Below are positions 52,401-60,030 of a stretch of 64,000 bases of DNA, piece after piece. Every line of letters begins with the position of its first letter. Position 1 is the first letter of the stretch. This stretch comes from Salinispirillum sp. LH 10-3-1. GTDB lineage: Bacteria > Pseudomonadota > Gammaproteobacteria > Pseudomonadales > Natronospirillaceae. Under the pieces are notes generated by a model. That model saw only the letters and a program-made list of their open reading frames with translations, was not told where the DNA came from and ran no database searches. Location: the NCBI RefSeq assembly GCF_030643825.1, contig NZ_CP101717.1, positions 806,001 through 870,000 on the forward strand, in the 5' to 3' direction. The position numbers and the translations under genes are program-made.

Positions 52401-52524
52401 TTGCTGTTGTCGTGTTCTTAGTACCTGAGCTTTCGCTGCCGCTGCAAGCGGTCAATAATGCGATGGTAGTCAACGTAACTGCTATGTTGAACGCCTGTAA
52501 TCGATCCATAACAAGTGGTTCCAT
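49477..52524 (-). CDS. Large lipoprotein with Ig-like and von Willebrand D domains (island lipoprotein 5)
   Basis: The 1015-aa protein has a lipoprotein signal (lipobox LTAC, Cys27, Ser at +2), a Big_5/SbsA Ig-like domain (about 45-150: LLSITPENGEMGVALNSVID, LEPDTTYTVTLHSG), an unassigned region, then a VWD domain (about 425-590: GDPHMTTFDGSKYDMMAVGEF, the classic GDPHY-type start, and GLLGKVSDNPTDDF near its end). A cysteine-bearing C-terminal region (about 600-1015) is not recognised. VWD domains are found in extracellular multimerising proteins. ATG 52524 follows GAAGG; an ATG five codons later is possible. Confidence 0.82.
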   Translation of the reverse strand: MEPLVMDRLQAFNIAVTLTTIALLTACSGSESSGTKNTTTATQLELLSITPENGEMGVALNSVIDIEFNASLDVNSLIGNGLLEVFSQSTSASLGGQLTLTNSGRAVRFTPTSLLEPDTTYTVTLHSGLMGEKGEQWQDSKEWLFTTEDLKDLGHTQDFWIIEQWRRISRTDTERDITEDIISHLQLNANPADRMQLRHGVHFTPMNSVLEPELLQPQPGSDTPQPRTDIDLIAGLLEFNSKAAVAVLATPQQDASHGISFDDDLSLNLTFLGPSLLAPGDAVIVDYAFAQGIPSSDDPDTEDGLTLLQERMADGRIQYFGLERLSGPEVLLYSNQFGIARAGSTKSILPAKADDMMDGMKDGFEGCKFGNQCVADFFTEFTQGAKSSFDQALENMTPKPPPPNYGLPNENDRRRRPLCLTPRCGENNGDPHMTTFDGSKYDMMAVGEFTLARNADMEVQIRTQPWRNLDNASAAVAAAVRLGDTRVTFTQQAPWAERIRINGEIIDPFMLGRYPIEQADAQVTLVGNTLQIAGRNHLISIVQYPSRQFLNVYVDLPDVENVQLLPDTRGLLGKVSDNPTDDFTPRNSAMAIDPDNLDALYDDFIDSWRITDATSLFDYGPGESTASFTDLAFPEFRRTIDELTPKERAFAEAVCEAAGITNPSAEFNNCVFDVGFTGEPDFAATARSAQLAERIRQGTFDPNQMALGGRVSLDEPLDIDWIMTGAMVRQQLGDPSIAIVQCPPLPASYSFSNRQVWGNELYRENSNLCRAGVHTGAASYDEGGTFAVRFLPASAGDNANDAKTALNRNGVRSIGYTPNERSFDILATDANRSCEVNLESDFVDLPPGLSELFTPGLIDELRALGASIHLGTTPPALNGTYQANHLTLVFDDDDERDPNDTISSYRYKFNNQNPDGAIDYEYRGLDDSASDTGTASQAFIAGNRDCFTVFARFDDVEQGCTRTGIEVISGRLYGDRILGFDNALQFYRTFSGPSCAGETAGDRTVITSIRAVSQQ

Positions 52525-52583
52525 TTTATCAATGCCTTCGAGGATGGTCACAATGGACTACCTTTGAGGTCGGTTGACGAAAA

Positions 52584-53723
52584 TCATGGGTTCTCGCTTC
52601 TTTTAAATATGGTGAGCCGTTTCCCAACGGTCATTACATTGTTTATATCGAGGGCATTGATGGCATTTAAGGCTGTGTCGATATTGTTAATGTTGTTATC
52701 ATATGAGATATGTTCTAGGGTCCAGCTTTCACCGCCGTCAGATGTAAAGTATATCTTCCCCAGATCATTTGCGCCGCCTCGCCCGCTACCTACCAACCAG
52801 CCGATGTCAGCATTAAGAAACGTCATGTCTTTGATGTCCATGTCATTTAGCTGGAAGACACGTACCCATTCCAGCCCTCCGTCTATCGTCTTCATGACTG
52901 TGGAACCACTGGAGACATATCCTACCGAAGTGTCTATAAATTCAACGCGGTCGAAACTATGAGCAACCAGTCCTGCTAGTTCATAGCTACCTGTTTTACC
53001 TGTTTGCCAGTTTGTCCCACCATCGGTGGTTTCGTAATAACTGTGTCCGGTATCAGACTCAACATCCATGCCTACTAGCCAAGCGTTGTTTTGATCTACA
53101 ATGGACATGCTTAAAAATGGAAGTCCAGAGCCAAAGTCATATATCTCCGTCCATGTATCGCCCCCATTTTCTGTGTGTAACACAACCCTTTCATTAGTGT
53201 CCTCTCTGCCCCCTATTATCCAGCCGTGTGTCGCATTGACGAAGTGGACATCATAGAATGTATTAAGTACTCCTGTGGAGTGTGTTTGCTGTGACCAGTT
53301 TTTACCCCCATTGGATGTGTTCAGAATTAATCCCTTGTTATCTCCGTTGCCAACGATCCAGCCTTTGTTGTTGTCAAAAAAATGTATTCCATAAATTTCC
53401 CAGAGGTCTCCGTATACGTCTGATTCACTCCAGGTATATCCGCCATCTTTCGAGTATATGATTCCTGCCTTAGAAGAGAATCCATCATTAGTGAAGCCTC
53501 CTGCAGCCCAAATTTTTTCGCCATCGATAAAGTGTATTGCTCGGAGCTCAAAATCAAAATTAGATGATAGGCTTGGATCAAGCTGAGACCATGATCGGCT
53601 TGCAAATTGATTGGAATTGTCTTCAGATGTATTAACTGCATTGTTAGTCTCATTACACGCCGTTATAAAAAATGTAGATAAAGAGATTAATATAATTTTT
53701 TTGGAATGCTTCTTATCCCGCAT
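52584..53723 (-). CDS. Ycf48-like beta-propeller lipoprotein (island lipoprotein 6)
   Basis: The 379-aa protein has a lipoprotein signal (lipobox ITAC, Cys23, Asn at +2) and Ycf48/Hcf136-type propeller repeats alternating GWIVG/WLVG and GGxxW: GITYSKDGGYTWSES-like, GWIVGNGDNKGLILNTSNGG, GWIIGGREDTNERVVLHTEN, AWLVGMDVESD, IGWLVGSGRGGANDLGKIYF. Base composition is clearly more AT-rich than the host genes. AGGAG precedes the ATG. It follows lipoprotein 7 by 70 bp on the same strand. Confidence 0.82.
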   Translation of the reverse strand: MRDKKHSKKIILISLSTFFITACNETNNAVNTSEDNSNQFASRSWSQLDPSLSSNFDFELRAIHFIDGEKIWAAGGFTNDGFSSKAGIIYSKDGGYTWSESDVYGDLWEIYGIHFFDNNKGWIVGNGDNKGLILNTSNGGKNWSQQTHSTGVLNTFYDVHFVNATHGWIIGGREDTNERVVLHTENGGDTWTEIYDFGSGLPFLSMSIVDQNNAWLVGMDVESDTGHSYYETTDGGTNWQTGKTGSYELAGLVAHSFDRVEFIDTSVGYVSSGSTVMKTIDGGLEWVRVFQLNDMDIKDMTFLNADIGWLVGSGRGGANDLGKIYFTSDGGESWTLEHISYDNNINNIDTALNAINALDINNVMTVGKRLTIFKRSENP

Positions 53724-53793
53724 TGCAATTCTCCTTTCATAAAATATGCTGTGCTTTCGTTGCTAGCGCTCCGGATCAAAAGACTTCCCAGGG

Positions 53794-55671
53794 TTAAGGG
53801 AGTTCGATTTCAAAAATATGATTCTGATTACCTAGGATGTAAGTTTTATCAGACAGCGTGGCAATGCCACGGACGGGGTATGGTAAATCCTGTTTCGACC
53901 AGCTCAATCCATCTTCACTTATCCATAAGGCCTGCCCGGCGCTTGAGCCATCTCTAAGATAAAATCTATTACCGTCACTGAATAAAGCCGATGCTGTAAT
54001 ATTTGCATTGGCAGGAAAATCTACCGAGATCCATGTCTCTCCTCCGTCGCTACTGAATGCTGTATTTTGATGGGCATTACTTTGAGGGGTTACGACGATG
54101 TTGTCGTCAATGCTAGCTATACGATAGAAGGAATTAGAGCTGTTTATGGGCCTCTCGGTGGTTCTCCAGTCAAGACCATCATCACTAACCATGACAGTGC
54201 CTGCAGCGCGGATGATTACAAACTGATTCTCGGCAGCTATTAAGCTTCGGGTTGCACTTGGTGCTTCCCTCATGTCGCAACCAGCCGGACTACATATGGC
54301 CAACTGGTCGTCCGCGAGATTGTTGCCAACCAGCGCCATCCACTTTTCATCAATGCCGGCGACATGCGAGAAGAATGCGTCCCCAGTGCCAGTACGTGGG
54401 TCGACTACTTCCCAGGTTTCACCGTCAATACTATTGGCAACAACATTCGTTCCGGTAGCAACAAATCTAGTGCCACTCCATGCGATAGCGGTCATGTATG
54501 GCGAGTCATTTAACTCTGACGCAGTCCAGTCGGTTCCATTGTCGCTATAGAGAACCTTACCATCCTCAGACAACGCTACCATTCGCTCAGCGTCATTGGT
54601 GGCAATTCCCGCCCATCGACTGGTAGTGACAATTGGTCCTCCAATGGTCTGCCAGTTATTGCCATCATTCGATACCCTTACCGCACCGGACTCACCTACC
54701 GCAACGAATGTATCATTGGCGTGCACAAGGCTATGCAATGCGACATCAAGACCTGCCAGTTTTTCTAACCATGTCGCGTTCTGTTTTTCACGACGATGAA
54801 TGGAACCATCTCTTGCTGTCAGCCAGTAATAGTTGTCAACGTCAATAATATCTGAGAAAAGGGTGCCTATATTAGCCACATACTGCTTGTCTGCCGCATC
54901 TGACGCCCAACTTTCACCATCGCTACTGATTTTAATGCCACCGAAGTTTTCAGTGGTTGCTGCGAGAAATTGCGTGCCATCGTAATACAGCGCCGAAACC
55001 TCTGCAGCTGCGAAAACAGAAGACGTACTCGACCACGTGGAGCCGCCATCTAAACTTCTCTTGATATTGTTAAGTGAGCCGGAAACAATGGCGCCATTAC
55101 CAAAAGCCAGTTTGTGTGATCGAGTACTGGCTGCGGTCTGCTTATTCCATGACTCACCCGTTGTGCTAATCAGTACAGCATCGTTTGAACTACCTGCAGC
55201 GACAAAGTTGTTACCGGTCCAAACCACACCGCGCAGCTCGCCAATTGTTTCGTCAATATCCGCAGCCTGCCAATTGGCACCGTTATCATTGCTGTAGTAG
55301 GCGATGCTAGTGTTTGTACCTCTCTTCCCTACGGCAACGAGGACCTGCCCGTTGGTCTCCAAAGCCGAAAACGATGCAGCAGTGTTAGCAGTTGATGCCG
55401 TCCATTCGATAGCATCGGCTGAACGTAGCACCGCGCCATTATCTCCAATGGCAATAAACTGGCCATTCAAATAAATAATGTCCTTTAAACTATGGCCTTG
55501 TGGTAACGGGTGCACCCAGCTTATTTTAGGGCGATCTTCAACTTCAGGGGCATTAGCTGTGCCAGCACTCTCTCCACCGTCAGTGGCATCGTTGCATCCA
55601 CTTATTGCTATCAAGATAGTGAGGGAGATAAAACACAGAAATTTCATGGAGAATTTTTGAGTATGTTTCAT
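53794..55671 (-). CDS. BNR/Ycf48-like propeller lipoprotein (island lipoprotein 7)
   Basis: The 625-aa protein has a lipoprotein signal (lipobox ISGC, Cys26, Asn at +2) and at least ten units with S-x-D-G/N-x-x-W (YYSNDNGANWQ, RSLDGGSTWSS, KISSDGESWASD, RVSNDGNNWQTI, YSDNGTDWTAS, SSDGGETWISV, ISEDGLSWSKQ), the Asp-box pattern of propellers. No glycosidase residues can be assigned. It starts the run of minus-strand lipoprotein genes and is divergent from the response regulator gene. Confidence 0.8.
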   Translation of the reverse strand: MKHTQKFSMKFLCFISLTILIAISGCNDATDGGESAGTANAPEVEDRPKISWVHPLPQGHSLKDIIYLNGQFIAIGDNGAVLRSADAIEWTASTANTAASFSALETNGQVLVAVGKRGTNTSIAYYSNDNGANWQAADIDETIGELRGVVWTGNNFVAAGSSNDAVLISTTGESWNKQTAASTRSHKLAFGNGAIVSGSLNNIKRSLDGGSTWSSTSSVFAAAEVSALYYDGTQFLAATTENFGGIKISSDGESWASDAADKQYVANIGTLFSDIIDVDNYYWLTARDGSIHRREKQNATWLEKLAGLDVALHSLVHANDTFVAVGESGAVRVSNDGNNWQTIGGPIVTTSRWAGIATNDAERMVALSEDGKVLYSDNGTDWTASELNDSPYMTAIAWSGTRFVATGTNVVANSIDGETWEVVDPRTGTGDAFFSHVAGIDEKWMALVGNNLADDQLAICSPAGCDMREAPSATRSLIAAENQFVIIRAAGTVMVSDDGLDWRTTERPINSSNSFYRIASIDDNIVVTPQSNAHQNTAFSSDGGETWISVDFPANANITASALFSDGNRFYLRDGSSAGQALWISEDGLSWSKQDLPYPVRGIATLSDKTYILGNQNHIFEIELP

Positions 55672-55847
55672 AGTTAACCGATCCTTGTTTAGGGTAGAAC
55701 TGTCGCTGCCTATCTACGTCAATTTACTGATGCTCATGACAAAAACTACTCAACTTTCAAAAGTTAAAGGCCATGACGTACATTTGACCACATGGTCATT
55801 TTGTGTTCAGGGTGATATGGTGGATCAGTCGGGTGACTACAACAACT

Positions 55848-55873
55848 ACCGTTTTGGGCTAACCCGTTATCAC
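55848..55873. promoter_or_regulatory. Shared island motif, copy 2 (candidate regulator site)
   Basis: ACCGTTTTGGGCTAACC followed by CGTTATC lies about 50 nt upstream of the response regulator start in the divergent region with lipoprotein 7. It matches copy 1 (43726-43751) in reverse complement at most positions. Confidence 0.5.
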
Positions 55874-55920
55874 CTTTAGTCTTCTTGGGGTAATCATTTT
55901 TTTCATGAATGAGGGGCGTG

Positions 55921-56571
55921 ATGCAAAGCATATTGATCATTGAAGATCATATTGAAACTCGTAGATGGCTCGTTTCAATCGTGCAGGAAGCGTTCTCAGA
56001 ACCTACCGTAGAAGAAGCCAGTACATTGGAGCAGGGCTACGCTTGTTTGCAAAGCTTTACACCGTCGGTCATCCTGATTGACATAAGTCTACCTGACGGC
56101 TCAGGCCTCGAGTTCGTAAATTATGCTCAACAAAATCTCCCAGATTCTTATGTGGTGGTAACCACGATTTATGATGATGATGATCATTTGTTCAGTGCAT
56201 TTCGATCAGGTGCTAGTGGATACTTACTGAAAGATGAGCCACGAAAGACGCTTGTTGACGGTCTTTCTGGCATCATGAGTGGAAAACCGCCGCTAAGCTC
56301 TGCTATTACCCGCAGGCTGCTCAGGCACTTTCAGCAGTCTGGTAATGGCAGCGTTGAGAGCCCGTTGTCGGGGCGAGAGGAGGAAGTGTTGACGCTGATG
56401 GCGAAAGGAATGGGGCGTAATGAAATTGCAGAGCTTCTTGGAGTGTCAATAAACACAGCTGCAAGCCACATCAAGTCGATCTATCGCAAACTAAATGTAT
56501 CCGGTCGAGTGGAGGCTACATTGGAGGCGGTTAAGATGGGGCTGGTGTCTGGCAATAAAAAACGCGACTGA
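55921..56571 (+). CDS. NarL/FixJ-type response regulator of the island
   Basis: The 216-aa protein has a receiver domain (SILIIEDHIETRRW; phosphoacceptor D54 in VILIDISLPDGSG; K in YLLKDEPRKT) and a LuxR-type helix-turn-helix (about residues 145-205: LSGREEEVLTLMAKGMGRNEIAELLG, VSINTAASHIKSIYRKLNVSGR). I chose ATG 55921 because GAGGGG lies just upstream. The kinase gene follows after 8 nt, so they form an operon. Confidence 0.92.
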   Translation: MQSILIIEDHIETRRWLVSIVQEAFSEPTVEEASTLEQGYACLQSFTPSVILIDISLPDGSGLEFVNYAQQNLPDSYVVVTTIYDDDDHLFSAFRSGASGYLLKDEPRKTLVDGLSGIMSGKPPLSSAITRRLLRHFQQSGNGSVESPLSGREEEVLTLMAKGMGRNEIAELLGVSINTAASHIKSIYRKLNVSGRVEATLEAVKMGLVSGNKKRD

Positions 56572-56579
56572 GCATTGGA

Positions 56580-58745
56580 ATGAGGGAAATTAGTCGTGTT
56601 TTGTTCGCTCCCCTACCCATTATGCTGGCTGGTTTCATAATGGCTCTGGTGGGTATTCTGTGTGCCCTGGTATTCGTGATTCAGAAGCCTTGGATAGGGA
56701 TAACGTTTCAATTCACTGACACTCATCATGCGCTAGCCGTTAAAGCGATAGAAAACCCCGCACTCAAGAGCAAGCTCATGGTAGGCGACGTTGTCGTTGG
56801 TTTATCACTTGATGGCATCGACCGCGTACATTCTTTGACTGGCTTTCGGCCCGGTGTCGAACCGCCTAGTTTCTCTTCGTATGCTGGACATAATGCTTAT
56901 GTTCAAGCGGAAGGCGAAGTGTCTGCATACTTGCTTGGCAGTCTGGTTAATCTGCATCTTCTGGATGGGAGTATGGTGCCTGCGATTCTAAGTGATAGCC
57001 GCCCGGTCACTTCCTTGCCCGTTGATTTTTGGTTATTCAATTCATTCGGCTTATTGGCTTTTATAATTGGCCTTGGGGTGTTTGCAGTGCGCCCAAAAGA
57101 ATTAGCGGCGCGTTGGCTGGGACTGTCAGGATCAGGATTCTTTATCGCAACACTATTTAACAGTGTTTACTTGAGTCGAGAATTGGCATGGCCTGCTGAT
57201 CAGCTTTTGTTGTTGTCCCGAATGAATAATATTGGGTTAGGCGTCATGTTGATTTCTCTACTGGCTCTTATGACTTCTTTCCCGCGCCGGTTGTCGGTTG
57301 TTTCGAACCCCCTGATGATAATTGTCGTTGCAGTACTTTACCAGGTTAACGAATGGATGCAGTGGTATGAGTGGCCGCTCCATGCTTACTATATGCCAAT
57401 CTTTATTCTTTACATTCTGGGGGTCGTGGTTGCAATTTATCAGTGGCGATTGTCTTTAAGAAACCCTATAGACAGGGCTGCGTTGAAGTGGATGCTACTG
57501 ACGATTTTCATCATTATGGGTATGGGTTTAGCTATATATTTTGTCCCCATTGCCATTATTGGCCGAGCTATATTCCCGCAATGGGCCATGGTGGGCATAG
57601 CATCGCTCTTATACATTGGTTTTGCTTTCGGCATAGTGAGATATCGCCTATTTGATGTTCAGCGCTGGTGGCTGAATATATGGGGGTGGTTCTTAGGCGG
57701 CCTTTCGATAGTGCTGTTAGATGTGTTATTTATTAGTTTCCTTAACCTGCAGCCCGTAATGGCACTGGGCATAGCTGCGATCTTGGTTGGTTGGGTGTAT
57801 TTCCCTGCGCGCCAATGGATACTGCAGCGACTTAGCTATCAACATGGCGCTGAGCAATACCAATTGTTTGAGCAAGTGGAGCGAATGGCGCAGGCCATTT
57901 CAACTAGAGACACCAATGCTCAGTGGCAAGCCATACTCGTTGAGCAATTCGCGCCAGCGGGGGTGAAAGTCTCAAGCAATGGGAGTGATTTGGTTCAGAT
58001 GAATCAGCATGGCGCTGTTCTGTCTGTGCCTTTGCTGCAAGGTGATGGCATACTTGAGCTGACATACCCAAGTCAGGGGAGGCGACTATTCTCCTCGGAA
58101 GATCGTGTTTACGTGCAGAATCTTCTTCAGGTCTCGCGTCGTATAGTGAGGGTGCATGAAGGCGAGTTCCAAGCTGTTCGATTAGAGCGGCAGCGCATTG
58201 TCCGCGACATGCATGATGATGTCGGTGGTCATTTGCTTACTTTGTTGCGGCAAGCGCCCTCAGAACATTACGAACAATTAGTGCGTACTGCATTCGGCTC
58301 TTTGCGTGAGGCAATGCAAGCGATGGACGAAGAATCTAGTCGAGTGTTGTTGGACTGCCTCGACGATTGGAAAGAGCAGCTGGAGTCCAGAGCGCGGATG
58401 TCGGGAGTTTCATTAGTATGGCAACAAGCCGTATCGGCTGATGACAAACTACTGTCTGTTCGTCAAGCAATAAACATCAGTCGAATATTGAATGAAAGTG
58501 TGACCAACGCTCTACAGCATGCGAACCCCACCACAATAACGGTCACAATAGAATCCTCAGAAGACTTTTTGTCGTTGAAGGTAATCAATAATGGCATTAC
58601 GACCGGTCATGATAAAAGAGAGCCGACAAGAGGCAGGGGTTTGAACAATATGCTAACCCGTGCCAAGGAGCTTGAAGGCGAGCTAAAATTCTCGATCCAA
58701 GGTGATAAGGCTTCTATTGCGGCCATTTTTCCTATTTTAAGATAA
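56580..58745 (+). CDS. Multi-spanning sensor histidine kinase of the island
   Basis: The 721-aa protein has one N-terminal membrane segment, a periplasmic region of about 100 residues with a PDZ-like piece (LMVGDVVVGLSLDGID), then about eight further membrane segments (residues 150-405), a linker/GAF-like region, the phosphoacceptor H545 in QRIVRDMHDDVGGHLLTLLR and a C-terminal ATPase (N box NESVTNALQHANP, G box TRGRGLNNMLTRA). It is the partner of the NarL-type regulator. The N-terminal sensor half is not a standard combination I can name. Confidence 0.88.
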   Translation: MREISRVLFAPLPIMLAGFIMALVGILCALVFVIQKPWIGITFQFTDTHHALAVKAIENPALKSKLMVGDVVVGLSLDGIDRVHSLTGFRPGVEPPSFSSYAGHNAYVQAEGEVSAYLLGSLVNLHLLDGSMVPAILSDSRPVTSLPVDFWLFNSFGLLAFIIGLGVFAVRPKELAARWLGLSGSGFFIATLFNSVYLSRELAWPADQLLLLSRMNNIGLGVMLISLLALMTSFPRRLSVVSNPLMIIVVAVLYQVNEWMQWYEWPLHAYYMPIFILYILGVVVAIYQWRLSLRNPIDRAALKWMLLTIFIIMGMGLAIYFVPIAIIGRAIFPQWAMVGIASLLYIGFAFGIVRYRLFDVQRWWLNIWGWFLGGLSIVLLDVLFISFLNLQPVMALGIAAILVGWVYFPARQWILQRLSYQHGAEQYQLFEQVERMAQAISTRDTNAQWQAILVEQFAPAGVKVSSNGSDLVQMNQHGAVLSVPLLQGDGILELTYPSQGRRLFSSEDRVYVQNLLQVSRRIVRVHEGEFQAVRLERQRIVRDMHDDVGGHLLTLLRQAPSEHYEQLVRTAFGSLREAMQAMDEESSRVLLDCLDDWKEQLESRARMSGVSLVWQQAVSADDKLLSVRQAINISRILNESVTNALQHANPTTITVTIESSEDFLSLKVINNGITTGHDKREPTRGRGLNNMLTRAKELEGELKFSIQGDKASIAAIFPILR

Positions 58746-58983
58746 TAGTTGTAAAAAATAGCTATTCCTCAGTGCCGTCAGTGCATGAATCCTGCATGCC
58801 ATCACCTTCTTTCGGATCTACTTTTCTTGCCTTGGGTTTCGGTGGTGGTGGCTGCCACGCTCGTAGGTATTGTCCAATGAGCGAGTGGTAATCAGTCAGC
58901 AGGTTTTCAATCACTTCTATGATTACTCTGTTGCCAAAGCGTCTGGACGAATTAGTACGCAAGATCACGTCAAAAAGGAGTGG
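58746..58983. other. Degenerate DNA after the kinase gene
   Basis: The minus strand has an open stretch ending at 58762 (VIIEVIENLLTDYHSLIGQY, then a proline/lysine-rich tail) that reads like the C-terminus of some protein, but it has no start or body. Probably a remnant; origin unknown. Confidence 0.4.
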
Positions 58984-59384
58984 GGTACCGTGCTGTTGGA
59001 TGTGTTCATGCCTGGCTGGTCCGGTTACGACGTCTGTTCCGCCATTCGTCAAGCACTGAAAGACGAGATCACGCTGACCGGTAATGACGACTTACAATCC
59101 ATCGAAGCTGCTTTCCAAAGTGGCGCTACGGATTTCTTTCCCAAGCCCATGAATTTCCCGTTATCGATCCAGCGTGTTCGTTACGCCTTGCGCAATACCC
59201 AAGCGTGGAAGATGCAGACCGCGTATCAACGCTCCATGTTGCAGCCCGACAAGATGGTGTCATTGGGGCGTCTCGCAGCGGGCATTGCTCATGAAATCAA
59301 TAACCCCATTGGCTACGTGATCAGCAACGTTCAGATGCTGTCGGGATACGCGCCGCAACTCACGGAGTATGTTGCTCAGCTAAG
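58984..59384 (+). pseudogene. Truncated receiver-histidine kinase remnant
   Basis: The frame shows a partial receiver domain (VLLDVFMPGWSGYDVCSAIR, then DEITLTGNDD, where the beta-4 strand is shortened, and AAFQSGATDFFPKPMNFPL) followed by a HisKA segment (MVSLGRLAAGIAHEINNPIGYVISN). It lacks the receiver start and the ATPase and stops just before the IS3 remnant. The receiver resembles that of the REC-PAS-GGDEF-EAL protein at 61965. Confidence 0.8.
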
Positions 59385-59462
59385 ATGCATTGGTAATCCT
59401 CCCAAAAATTAGCGGTGATCAGAAGTAGAATTTTCCGTAAGCTACACGCAGGGAGATTCTGC

Positions 59463-59729
59463 ATGAAAAAGTCGCGTTTTACTGATAGCCAAATATTGTC
59501 CATTCTGAAGCAAGCAGAGAACGGCGTGCCCGTTCCTGAGTTGTGTCGTGAGCACGGTATGAGCAGCGCCACCTTTTACAAGTGGCGCGCCAAGTTCGGT
59601 GGTATGGATGCCTCAATGATGACTCGGTTAAAGGAGCTGGAAGATGAAAATCGTCGGTTCAAAAAGATGTACGCCGAGGTACGCCTGAAATCGGACATTC
59701 TTAAGGAAGCCATTGAAAAAAAGTGGTGA
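59463..59729 (+). CDS. IS3-family transposase OrfA
   Basis: The 88-aa protein has the helix-turn-helix KKSRFTDSQILSILKQAENG...CREHGMSSATFYKWRAKFGG and a C-terminal leucine-zipper-like coil (MTRLKELEDENRRFKKMYAE), the normal OrfA layout. An A7-G run (59715-59722 region) near the end is the usual -1 frameshift site for OrfAB. The ATG follows GGGAG. The rest of the transposase is missing. Confidence 0.9.
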   Translation: MKKSRFTDSQILSILKQAENGVPVPELCREHGMSSATFYKWRAKFGGMDASMMTRLKELEDENRRFKKMYAEVRLKSDILKEAIEKKW

Positions 59730-59857
59730 AGCCGTCTCGACGTCGTGAGATGGCGCAGAGAGCCGTGGCGGATAAAGGTATCAGTATCAGGCTGGCGTGT
59801 TGGATCTTCAGCATCAGCGAAACCTGCTATCGGTACCGGGCTAAGCTCTACTTCTGA
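59726..59857 (+). pseudogene. IS3-family transposase OrfB, 5' fragment
   Basis: The frame KPSRRREMAQRAVADKGISI...ISETCYRYRAKL matches the start of IS3-type OrfB, then ends after 43 residues at a stop inside the right inverted repeat. The DDE catalytic part is absent. Confidence 0.85.
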
Positions 59858-60030
59858 GCCCGCTTATAAATGGGGGGATTACCGCCTAGCTTTATGAATG
59901 CAACGGCCAAAGCATACTTAACTGTATTCCTCCACCCTCCAAACGATGTCTGCTTAGACTCTCGTAGGTCGTTTAAAAACGCCTCCATATCGTTGTAGAC
60001 GGTAGTTTCTACCTTAATAATGTCCTTCAT
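59848..60030 (-). CDS. Small gene coupled to the integrase, cut off by the IS3 remnant
   Basis: Sixty codons (MKDIIKVETTVYNDMEAFLN...) begin with an ATGA overlap on the integrase stop, which argues for a real cotranscribed gene. Its stop codon lies within the right inverted repeat of the IS3 element, so the C-terminus has probably been lost. No family is recognised. Confidence 0.5.
   Translation of the reverse strand: MKDIIKVETTVYNDMEAFLNDLRESKQTSFGGWRNTVKYALAVAFIKLGGNPPIYKRAQK

Larger units (their letters stand above)
59419..59857 (+). mobile_element. Internally deleted IS3-family element
   Basis: The element is bounded by an 11-bp perfect inverted repeat, TCAGAAGTAGA (59419-59429) and TCTACTTCTGA (59847-59857). 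It contains orfA and the first 43 codons of orfB, then jumps to the right end. No target duplication is seen. It cannot move on its own. Confidence 0.75.

Noticed and set aside
53794-55671. Lipoprotein 7 as a sialidase
   Set aside because: Asp-box-like repeats are present, but no sialidase arginine triad or catalytic Tyr/Glu can be assigned; such repeats are common in non-enzymatic propellers.
58762-59052. Minus-strand 96-codon frame as a gene
   Set aside because: Its first half is antisense to the receiver remnant and it has no ribosome site; only the C-terminal half reads like protein.
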